Source: Paracoccaceae bacterium (lineage in GTDB: Bacteria; Pseudomonadota; Alphaproteobacteria; Rhodobacterales; Rhodobacteraceae). From it: a stretch of 10,055 nt of DNA. The translations under genes and the position numbers were made by a program. The stretch is from NCBI GenBank assembly GCA_023254015.1, contig JALQYS010000286.1, forward strand, positions 1 to 10,055, given 5' to 3'. Shown here in pieces: positions 1 through 5,695 of the stretch (position 1 is the first letter of the stretch; every line of letters starts with the position of its first letter). Below the pieces are notes generated by a model. The model ran no database searches, was not told the origin of the DNA, and worked only from the letters and a program-made list of their open reading frames with translations.

Positions 1-506
1 GCAAACACATCCAGCGCGCTCTGGTAGACGCTGGTGCGCACACCGGCCAGCCCCAGCACCGAGTGGAAGTAGTTGTCGTGGCTCAGGGGATCCTGGATTT
101 TCTGGCGCAGGCAACTGGCACTGATCTGCCGCTGGCTCTCGAAGGGGTCCGAGAACCAGTTGATCCAGGCCACACCGCCCGCCAGCGCCGTCAGCGCCAC
201 GGCCGCGCTCCCGCAATCCTTGGCTTTCCTGGAGCGCGGGTCGATCGCGGTCGAGATATAGTCAACCACCTCTTCCAGCGCGGTGTTCATCAACTCGGCC
301 GCCAGCAGCAGCAATCCCAGCGCCCAGATCAGTGCCCGTTCGCCCGGGGCCATCTCGATGAAGAGGCTGAGGGTGATGGACAGCGCGTTGACCAGGGTCC
401 ACTGCCGCAGCGTCCTTTCGCTGGCCCAGGCCGCCGTCCAGCCCGCCCATGACCACCGGCAGGTGTTCCAAACCCGCCGCATCTCGGCAGCCAGCATGGC
501 CTTCAT
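1..506 (-). CDS. dgkA: Diacylglycerol kinase (DgkA) fused in frame to a phosphoethanolamine-transferase (EptA-like) C-terminal tail; 3' end outside window
   Basis: The start is ATG at 506, preceded by GGAGG five bases upstream. The frame stays open for 168 codons to the left edge. Residues 1-114 read as a complete prokaryotic diacylglycerol kinase, a small three-helix inner-membrane enzyme that phosphorylates diacylglycerol to phosphatidic acid. Visible are E30, the core AELMNTALEEVVD (70-82, with E71, N74 and E78 at catalytic and metal-binding positions) and KAKDCGSAAVALTA (94-107, K96/D97). The usual family length is about 110-125 residues. From W117 on, the protein resembles the C-terminus of EptA/MCR-type lipid A phosphoethanolamine transferases: WFSDPF (117-122), then a cysteine (C132), then SHDNYFHSVLGLAGV (142-156), TSVYQ and LDVF. 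The EptA transmembrane domain, catalytic threonine and zinc site are absent from the part seen. Kinase activity may survive because all three helices look intact; the tail alone cannot be catalytic. A deletion between adjacent dgkA and eptA genes is the simplest explanation. An assembly error is possible. Confidence 0.82.
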   Translation of the reverse strand, partial: MKAMLAAEMRRVWNTCRWSWAGWTAAWASERTLRQWTLVNALSITLSLFIEMAPGERALIWALGLLLLAAELMNTALEEVVDYISTAIDPRSRKAKDCGSAAVALTALAGGVAWINWFSDPFESQRQISASCLRQKIQDPLSHDNYFHSVLGLAGVRTSVYQSALDVF

Positions 507-558
507 GGCACCCTCCCCCCGGCAGATGTCGCAAGGCTAGCGCCGGCGCCCCCCGTCG

Positions 559-573
559 GGCAAGGCCCTTGCC
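559..573 (-). terminator. Weak hairpin after the YigZ-family gene
   Basis: A perfect 6-bp inverted repeat, GGCAAG/CTTGCC, with a 3-base loop lies about 14 bases beyond the stop of the YigZ-family gene and upstream of dgkA. No T-run follows it on the minus strand, so it is at best a weak or Rho-assisted terminator. It could be chance in GC-rich DNA. Confidence 0.25.
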
Positions 574-586
574 GGCAGGGCACCGC

Positions 587-946
587 TCAACCCTTGGTCA
601 TCGCCTCGAGATAGGCGCGGGTGCAGGTCACCACATGGGCAAAGCGGTCACCGCCCAGATGCACCCCGCCATACCAGCGCGTGACGACGACGATGTGATC
701 GACCAGCCCGGCGCGCTCGAGCATCTTCAGGATCACCGCCCCTGCCCCGGACTCGCCATCATCGTTCTTCACCGGGCCCCCATCGGAAAAGACGCAAGCC
801 CAGGTGTTATGGGTGGCCTTGGCGAATTTCTTCACCCGTTTCAGTTCGGCCAAAAAGGCCTCGGCCCCGGCGCGGCCCTGAACCGGCCCGCCCGAGACCG
901 CATAGCGCGAGCCACGGTCGCGCAAGACGTCATCGATCTGCAACAT
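587..946 (-). CDS. IMPACT/YigZ (UPF0029) family protein, N-terminal domain only
   Basis: The protein has 119 residues. It carries the UPF0029 signature GLVDHIVVVTRWYGGVHLG near residues 80-98 and the preceding KNDDGESGAGAV segment, which matches the family's DDGEPSGTAG loop. The N-terminal half, with AxAFLAELK and ATHNTWACVF, also fits the first domain of E. coli YigZ and eukaryotic IMPACT. Those E. coli-type proteins have about 200 residues with a second ferredoxin-like C-terminal domain, which is absent here. The gene ends cleanly with TGA, so it looks like a natural single-domain form rather than a truncation. IMPACT modulates GCN2 signalling in eukaryotes; the bacterial role is not established. 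The ATG at 946 has no Shine-Dalgarno sequence, but a possible promoter lies just before it. The family call is firm and the function unknown. Confidence 0.85.
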   Translation of the reverse strand: MLQIDDVLRDRGSRYAVSGGPVQGRAGAEAFLAELKRVKKFAKATHNTWACVFSDGGPVKNDDGESGAGAVILKMLERAGLVDHIVVVTRWYGGVHLGGDRFAHVVTCTRAYLEAMTKG

Positions 947-952
947 GGCGGC

Positions 953-982
953 AGGCTAACGCGCGCAGGCGGCCTCTTTCAA
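953..982 (-). promoter_or_regulatory. Candidate promoter of the YigZ-family gene
   Basis: On the minus strand TTGAAA (977-982, five of six bases of the sigma-70 -35 box) is followed after 18 bases by TAGCCT (953-958, TAnnnT form). The -10 box ends only 6 bases before the ATG at 946, so a transcript would start at or next to the start codon. This agrees with the missing Shine-Dalgarno sequence. The -10 match is weak (three of six), so this is tentative. Confidence 0.3.
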
Positions 983-1230
983 GGGCGCAAGGCCGCCAGC
1001 GCATTGGCATTGGGGCAGAAGGTGGGCAGGGCCTCGGCCTGCACCGTGCGCGCCAGCCAATCGGTGCACTGGCCCGTCGCCCCGCACATGCGGCACGCCT
1101 CGACCAGATTGCCCAACTCGTTCCGGCTGAGCCAGCCGTCCACCACCGCATTGGTCAGAGACACGCCGACAGTGCGGGCCATGCCGCGGGTAAAGCCCCA
1201 GGCGCGGGGCGCTTCGGGATATCCGATCAT
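979..1230 (-). CDS. DUF6455 family small four-cysteine protein
   Basis: This is an 83-residue protein of a family seen mainly in Rhodobacterales, with no assigned function. It opens with a short helix-prone region (WGFTRGMARTVGVSL, 11-25). A cysteine cluster follows at C46, C49, C55 and C72 (spacing C-x2-C-x5-C-x16-C), within EACRMCGATGQCTDWL and TFCPNANAL. Four conserved cysteines in so small a cytosolic protein suggest a metal or Fe-S site, but this is inference. I chose ATG 1230 because the family normally begins just before the W-x-x-TR-x-MAR segment. An in-frame ATG at 1287 would add 19 residues unlike the family, with a purine-rich stretch too close to it to serve as a ribosome site. 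It is separated from the M48 gene upstream by 84 bases. Confidence 0.8.
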   Translation of the reverse strand: MIGYPEAPRAWGFTRGMARTVGVSLTNAVVDGWLSRNELGNLVEACRMCGATGQCTDWLARTVQAEALPTFCPNANALAALRP

Positions 1231-1314
1231 CTTCTTTGCCCTTTGTTGGACTGCCTGTAAGGGCCAGCCTCTCAGGAAAGCGCCCATCCCGCCTTGACGC
1301 AGATCAACGCACCC

Positions 1315-2037
1315 TCAACCGCCCAGCGCCGCGACCGTCTGGGCCACCACACGCTTGCGGTCGGCATTGGCCGGGTGCGAGCCAAGAAACTGGTCGCCCG
1401 GATCGGGCAGGCGGTCAAAGAAGGCCGCCCCGATGCGCGGATCATAGCCCGCGACAAAGGCGATCTCGGCGCCAAGGCTGTCGGCCTCCAGCTCGAACTC
1501 CTTGGAATAGTGGCGCGCGCCCACGGTGGCGCCAAGGTCCTGCGCCCGGGCGATGGCCTCTTCGCCCGCCCCGCCGACCTGCGCCAGAATCCCCGCAAGC
1601 ACCGCCCCCGCCATGGCTGAATTCTGCTGGCGCGGAATATGTCCGGCGATGTGATGCGCCGCCTCATGGCCCAGCACAAAGGCCAGCTCTTCGCGGTTGC
1701 GGGCATCGCGGATCAGCGCGACGGTAAAGGCCAGAATCGGCCGGCCGGATTGGTCCAGCGTCTGAAACGCGTTCGGCGGCTGGCCCGGCCGGTCATCAAT
1801 GACGATCTGGAAATCGCAATTCGCCACCCGCCGCATGGTCTGGCAATAGCGCTCGGCCACGGGTTCGACCTGCCCCACCACCGCGACGAAATTCCGCGCG
1901 GCCATCTCGACCGGAAGGATATCGGGCTGGGCCGCAGGGGCCATCATCACCGGCGCGGCCGGAGAGGGCTGGGTCTGGACGCAGCCCTGAATCATCCCCA
2001 AGGCGGCGATTGCCGCGAAAACTGCGCTGCGTGTCAT
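1315..2037 (-). CDS. M48 family metalloprotease, putative lipoprotein
   Basis: A 240-residue zinc peptidase. From ATG 2037 the N-terminus is a lipoprotein signal: MTR, a hydrophobic stretch, then IQGC with C19 as the lipidation site (Q at -2 is unusual). The catalytic motif is LGHEAAHHIAGH, with H124, E125 and H128. The third ligand is probably E182 in EFELEAD, the usual M48 ExxxD motif ending at D186. SHPANADR near residue 220 matches the family's (S/T)HP..xxR motif. Family members are membrane-associated or periplasmic quality-control proteases; BepA and LoiP are relatives. The usual TPR tail of BepA is missing, so this is the short, single-domain form. An in-frame upstream start at 2112 would bury the signal peptide 25 residues in, so ATG 2037 is preferred. 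Substrate unknown. Confidence 0.9.
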   Translation of the reverse strand: MTRSAVFAAIAALGMIQGCVQTQPSPAAPVMMAPAAQPDILPVEMAARNFVAVVGQVEPVAERYCQTMRRVANCDFQIVIDDRPGQPPNAFQTLDQSGRPILAFTVALIRDARNREELAFVLGHEAAHHIAGHIPRQQNSAMAGAVLAGILAQVGGAGEEAIARAQDLGATVGARHYSKEFELEADSLGAEIAFVAGYDPRIGAAFFDRLPDPGDQFLGSHPANADRKRVVAQTVAALGG

Positions 2038-2124
2038 GGCCTGCCCGCTTTTCTTGTGCCTCGCCGCGCAATCTAGCAGCCCGAAGGCCGCCCCTGCCAG
2101 CCCTTCACGCAAATCTGAGCAGGC

Positions 2125-2153
2125 TTGCCCAAAAGGTCGGTCAGGCGTAGCAT
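2125..2153 (+). promoter_or_regulatory. Candidate promoter placing transcription start on the ATG of the 82-residue gene
   Basis: TTGCCC (2125-2130) and TAGCAT (2148-2153) are separated by exactly 17 bases. Each matches four of six consensus bases. Six bases separate the -10 box from the ATG at 2160, so the predicted transcript would begin at the start codon. No Shine-Dalgarno sequence lies before that ATG. Confidence 0.4.
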
Positions 2154-2159
2154 CATTGC

Positions 2160-2408
2160 ATGTTTACGATCGAGCATGAATTTGATGCCACCGTCATCAC
2201 CCTTGTCGACGAGGGCGATCAGGGCATGCCCCTACAAGAGGACGTCATCATCGAGGCGTTCGAGGATTGCGTGGTGATCCGGCAGGTCGACGAGATGACG
2301 GACGAGCCGCAGATCATCACCCTGTCAATGGCCCAGCTGCGCGATCTGGCGGCCGCCCTTGACCTGCCCGAAGGCAGCTACCGGATCGAGCGGCCCGCCA
2401 AGCCCTGA
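2160..2408 (+). CDS. Conserved hypothetical protein, 82 residues
   Basis: This is a small acidic protein without signal peptide or membrane segment. It begins MFTIEHEFDATVITLVDEG and has beta-strand-like segments in the first half (ATVITLVD, DVIIEAF, CVVIRQVD). A helix follows, SMAQLRDLAAALDLPEG (about 56-72), with a YRIERP ending. I recall close look-alikes in Rhodobacterales genomes but no assigned function. The coding call rests on strong codon bias, its position between two real genes, and a sensible stop 5 bases short of the convergent DUF167 gene. The ATG lacks a ribosome site and sits 6 bases after a -10-like box, so a leaderless message is possible. It is transcribed divergently from the M48 lipoprotein gene across 122 bases, which could mean shared control, but nothing shows it. 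Confidence 0.75.
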   Translation: MFTIEHEFDATVITLVDEGDQGMPLQEDVIIEAFEDCVVIRQVDEMTDEPQIITLSMAQLRDLAAALDLPEGSYRIERPAKP

Positions 2409-2413
2409 GGCGT

Positions 2414-2671
2414 CTAGCCTTCCAGCCGGAACAGCTTGTCGCGTGAGGTCGCGCCCCTGACCAGAACCAGCCGCGATTTCGCCACGCCCAGCGCATGGGC
2501 CAAAAGCGCCTGCACCGCCGCATTGGCCTTGCCATCCTCGGGCGGGGCAAAGACCGCCACCTTGATGCCGGTCTCGTCGCGGCTGATCTCTTCGCGCCGG
2601 GCGCGCGGGGTCACGCGCAGGGCGAATTCCGCCCCCGTCACCGCCAATTCTGCCCAGTCGCCCTTATGCAT
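2414..2671 (-). CDS. DUF167 / YggU family protein
   Basis: An 85-residue protein with the DUF167 pattern: RVTPRARREEI (about 19-29), then APPEDGKANAAV (42-53), LGVAKSRLVLVRGATSRDK and a short end. The family is a small alpha/beta fold of unknown role, conserved from bacteria to eukaryotes; E. coli YggU is the structural reference. ATG 2671 is chosen because the family starts just ahead of the first strand. A longer frame from 2740 would reach far into the intergenic region shared with the nitroreductase gene. The Shine-Dalgarno match upstream is poor. It converges with the 82-residue hypothetical (5-base gap) and diverges from the nitroreductase gene (92-base gap). Confidence 0.88.
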   Translation of the reverse strand: MHKGDWAELAVTGAEFALRVTPRARREEISRDETGIKVAVFAPPEDGKANAAVQALLAHALGVAKSRLVLVRGATSRDKLFRLEG

Positions 2672-2763
2672 GGTCGCAGCCTGACCCTTTGCCCCCGCGG
2701 ATGCAACCCCGCTTGACCGCCGCGGCGCTTTCCCGGACATCTTGGCCCAAGAAGGAGATCCCC

Positions 2764-3342
2764 ATGCCCATCCCGAACCCCGCCGCCCTTGACTTCCTGT
2801 CGCGCCGCCAGTCGCAAGCGGCCAAGCTGTTCACCGGCCCCGTGCCCAGCCGCGCCGAGCTGGAGCCGATCCTGACCGCCGCCCTGCGCGTGCCTGACCA
2901 TGGCAAGCTGGAGCCCTGGCGGCTGATCGTGCTGACCCGCCCCGACATGGCGCGGCTGGCCGATCTGGCCGAGGCCCGGGCGCGCGAGACGGGCGGCGAT
3001 GCCGAAAGGATCGAGAAAGGCCGCGGCCAGTTCGATCGCGGCGGGCTTGCCGTGGTGGTGATCTCCTCGCCGCAGGACGTGCCGAAAATTCCGGTGGCCG
3101 AACAGCTTTTGTCTGCGGGGGCCTTGTGTCTTGGCCTGGTGAATGCAGCCTCGGCGGCGGGATGGGGCGCGAACTGGCTGACGGGCTGGGTATCGCATGA
3201 TGCCGAATTCTGCGCCCGCGCCTTTGGTTGCCACGCCGGCGAAACCGTGGCCGGGATCGTTCATATCGGCACGCCGGGCGCGCCCGCGCCCGAACGCCCG
3301 CGCCCGGACCTTGCCCGGGTCGTGCAATGGGGGCTTGCGTGA
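2764..3342 (+). CDS. Nitroreductase family protein (YdjA-like)
   Basis: This is a 192-residue FMN-dependent oxidoreductase that would transfer hydride from NAD(P)H to nitroaromatic, quinone or similar acceptors. FMN-contact regions are visible: the paired arginines of LSRRQSQ (R14/R15), PDHGKLEPWR (44-53, with the DHG typical of the short YdjA subgroup), and AGWGANWLTGW (132-142) followed by the HIGTP strand (167-171). The length fits YdjA (about 183). The start is firm: AAGGAG lies 6 bases before ATG 2764. A TTGACC box at 2713-2718 is a plausible -35, but I see no good -10 after it. The stop overlaps the GTG of the EI24 gene (GTGA), so the two are translationally coupled. Physiological substrate unknown. 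Confidence 0.9.
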   Translation: MPIPNPAALDFLSRRQSQAAKLFTGPVPSRAELEPILTAALRVPDHGKLEPWRLIVLTRPDMARLADLAEARARETGGDAERIEKGRGQFDRGGLAVVVISSPQDVPKIPVAEQLLSAGALCLGLVNAASAAGWGANWLTGWVSHDAEFCARAFGCHAGETVAGIVHIGTPGAPAPERPRPDLARVVQWGLA

Positions 3343-4028
3343 TTTTTTCCTGCTTTATCAAGGCCATCGGACAGATGGGCGACCCGCGCTTTCGCCGGGT
3401 CGTGGTCTTGGGCGTCCTGCTGGCGCTGGCGCTTCTGGCCGGGGTTTATGCCGGTTTCCTCTGGCTGATCGAAAGCCTTGCGCCGGGGTCGGTCGACATC
3501 CCTCTGGTGGGGCCGGTCGGCGGGATCGACACGCTTTTGGGGTGGGGATCCCTGCTGTTCATGCTGGGGCTGTCGGTGTTCCTGATGGTTCCCGTCGCCT
3601 CGGCCTTTTCGGGCCTGTTTCTGGAAGACATCGCCGATGCGGTCGAGGATCGCCATTACCCCGGGCTTGCGCAGGTGCCGCCCATGCGGTTGGCCGACAC
3701 GCTGGTTGACAGCCTGAACTTCCTTGGGGTGCTGATCGCGGCCAACGTGCTGGCGATTTTTCTTTATGCCTTTGCCGGGCCGCTGATTCCGGTTCTGTTC
3801 TGGGGCTTGAACGGTTGGCTTCTGGGGCGTGAATACTTCACGCTGGTCGCCATGCGACGACTGGGGCGCGCGGGCGCCAAGGCGTTGCGCGCCCGCCACC
3901 CGCTGCGCATCTGGATGGCTGGCATCCTGATGGCCGCGCCCCTGTCGGTGCCGCTGGTGAACCTGGTGATTCCGGTACTGGGCGTGGCGACCTTCACCCA
4001 CCTTTTCCACCGACTGAACCGGCCCTGA
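3339..4028 (+). CDS. EI24 domain-containing integral membrane protein
   Basis: A 229-residue inner-membrane protein of the EI24/CysZ-like superfamily. Hydrophobic segments lie at about residues 20-45, 68-92, 128-165 (probably two helices) and 190-222. The conserved LNGWLLGREYF (157-167) is the family's recognisable motif. CysZ in E. coli moves sulfate, but no cys genes lie nearby, so sulfate transport should not be assumed. The GTG at 3339 overlaps the nitroreductase TGA by four bases and has GGGGG just upstream. It gives the usual short N-terminus (IFSCFIKAIGQMGDPRFRR). An in-frame ATG at 3327 would add four residues and cannot be excluded. It converges with the DUF1467 gene, 21 bases away. 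Confidence 0.85.
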   Translation: MIFSCFIKAIGQMGDPRFRRVVVLGVLLALALLAGVYAGFLWLIESLAPGSVDIPLVGPVGGIDTLLGWGSLLFMLGLSVFLMVPVASAFSGLFLEDIADAVEDRHYPGLAQVPPMRLADTLVDSLNFLGVLIAANVLAIFLYAFAGPLIPVLFWGLNGWLLGREYFTLVAMRRLGRAGAKALRARHPLRIWMAGILMAAPLSVPLVNLVIPVLGVATFTHLFHRLNRP

Positions 4029-4034
4029 GGCCGG
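4019..4034. terminator. GC hairpin at the convergent gene end
   Basis: CCGGCC and GGCCGG form a perfect 6-bp stem around the tetraloop CTGA. The loop contains the stop codon of the EI24 gene, and the hairpin lies 15 bases past the DUF1467 stop. Its place between convergent genes suits a bidirectional terminator, but neither strand has a T-run after it. Confidence 0.3.
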
Positions 4035-4049
4035 CCATCCGTTCAGCCA

Positions 4050-4312
4050 TCAGTTCAGGATGTGAAAGACATCCATGTTGTGCCGGGTGATGAGGCCCGA
4101 GTTGATGAGCATGTAAAGCCCGGCAAAGATCACCCCGGCAATGACGGTGGTCAGCCGGGCCTTCTTGCCCAGCATCGGATCTTCCGGCGCCGAGGCCGGC
4201 GTGCCGGGCGTCACGGCGCCTTCTTCGGCCTGGCTCTTGAACCGCAGCGGCAACACGCAGAAGAACACCATGAACCAGGTCACGGCAAACAGAACGATGG
4301 CGGCGGTGATGG

Positions 4313-4316
<4 letters not shown>
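4050..4316 (-). CDS. DUF1467 family small membrane protein
   Basis: This is an 88-residue protein with two membrane helices (about 3-25 and 55-74) joined by a polar loop. The loop carries LPLRFKSQAEEG and VTPGTPASAPEDP, the conserved DUF1467 segment. The family is nearly restricted to alphaproteobacteria and has no known function. Its start overlaps the stop of the methylmalonyl-CoA epimerase gene by ATGA, so it is the second gene of that operon and probably depends on translation of the first. The pairing with the epimerase gene recurs in Rhodobacterales as I recall it, but a direct role in propionate metabolism is only a guess. Confidence 0.9.
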
Positions 4317-4717
<401 letters not shown>

Positions 4718-4750
4718 GGAAAGGCTCCGGGCGTTGTGGCGGTTTTCCGG

Positions 4751-4779
4751 GTTATGGGAAGCTGCGGGTCCGACGGCAA
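4751..4779 (-). promoter_or_regulatory. Candidate promoter of the mce operon
   Basis: On the minus strand TTGCCG (4774-4779) and CATAAC (4751-4756) are 17 bases apart, each matching four of six sigma-70 consensus bases. Transcription would start near 4744, giving a leader of about 27 bases that contains the GGAG ribosome site of mce. Confidence 0.4.
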
Positions 4780-4909
4780 GGGGAAGCTTGGTCACAGGCG
4801 GTAAATTCTTTCGTCGGGGTGGCGGCCTTTACCCGGTGTTAGGCAAAGCATGCTTGGCTGAGATCACGGGCGCTTTCGCCGCCCGCTTCCTTGCTGCGAA
4901 AGGTGCGCC

Positions 4910-5695
4910 ATGCCAGACCCCGACGCCCCGCCACCCTCTGCCCGTTCGCCAGACAAGCGCGCACCAGCCGCCCTGCCCGTTTCGCAGGGGCCCTTCTCCG
5001 GGCCGGTCTTTTCGGGCTGGGCCCAGGAATTGCCCCTGTTCGGAGTTACTATCCTTGCTGTCGAGGACAGCCGCTTTGCCTGCGAGGCGCTGCGCCTGAT
5101 GGCCCGGCGGGCGGGCGCAAGGTTGCGCCGGGCCGACCGGCTGGAGACGGCCCGCGCCCATCTGCGGGTCTACCGGCCCGATGTGGTGCTGGTCGATCTC
5201 GGTCTGCCGGATGGCCGGGGTGAGGGGCTGATTCGCGATCTTGTGCTGTCGCCGCGCCGACCAACGGCAGTGATTGGCATGTCGGGCAGCCCCGAAGGCC
5301 GCCAGATCGCGCTGGCCGCAGGGGCCGACGGGTTTCTTGAAAAGCCGGTTCAGGGCTTGGCCCGGTTCTGCCGGGTGCTGCGGCCGCTCTTGCCAGACCT
5401 CGACATCGAAATCCCGACCGGCAGCGCGGCTGTGCCACCGCCGCCCGACCAGCTGGCGATGCAGGATGATCTAGCCTATGCCGCCCGCGTCTTGCAGGGC
5501 CATCCCGGGCCAGAAGAGCGGCGCTATCTGGGCGGGTTTCTGGCCGGACTGGCAGAGCTGTCGGCTGATGCCGACCTTGCCGCCGCGGCAAAGGCCCTGG
5601 CGGCCGAGAAAGGGGCCGACCTTGCCCGGCGGCTGATTGCGGCGCGGCTGAACCCCGGCGCGGCCTTCGGCCCGCGCGATGGACCGCCGTCCTAG
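4910..5695 (+). CDS. Response regulator with receiver domain and an uncharacterised C-terminal region
   Basis: A 261-residue protein. Residues 1-44 are Pro/Ala-rich and probably disordered. A CheY-like receiver follows at about 46-155: acidic pair E52/D53 (AVEDSRF), phospho-acceptor D96 in VLVDLGLPDG, the switch serine S125 in GMSGS, and K145 in LEKPV. All phosphorylation residues are present, so it should be active. A proline-rich linker (VPPPPDQ, about 175-181) leads to a roughly 80-residue alanine-rich helical tail. I see no DNA-binding helix-turn-helix, GGDEF, EAL or kinase motif in it, so output is probably by protein-protein contact. No histidine kinase is nearby; it is an orphan. AAGG six bases ahead of ATG 4910 supports the start. 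It is divergent from mce (192 bases). Its stop shares CTAG with the stop of the convergent GNAT gene. Confidence 0.88.
   Translation: MPDPDAPPPSARSPDKRAPAALPVSQGPFSGPVFSGWAQELPLFGVTILAVEDSRFACEALRLMARRAGARLRRADRLETARAHLRVYRPDVVLVDLGLPDGRGEGLIRDLVLSPRRPTAVIGMSGSPEGRQIALAAGADGFLEKPVQGLARFCRVLRPLLPDLDIEIPTGSAAVPPPPDQLAMQDDLAYAARVLQGHPGPEERRYLGGFLAGLAELSADADLAAAAKALAAEKGADLARRLIAARLNPGAAFGPRDGPPS

Noticed and set aside
1..158. Separate eptA gene end rather than a fusion
   Set aside because: There is no stop codon or start codon with ribosome site between the DgkA part and the EptA-like part, and both are in the same frame.
262..534. Minus-strand open frame of 90 codons at the dgkA position
   Set aside because: It is in a different frame from the DgkA motifs and gives a Gly/His-rich product. 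The DgkA frame starting at 506 explains the region.
449..1297. Plus-strand open frame of 282 codons
   Set aside because: It crosses three genes on the other strand that have clear family motifs; it is a shadow of biased codon use.
4867..4884. GGGCG/CGCCC hairpin in the leader of the response regulator gene
   Set aside because: It is a five-pair stem in GC-rich sequence, with no sign of a riboswitch or attenuator around it.
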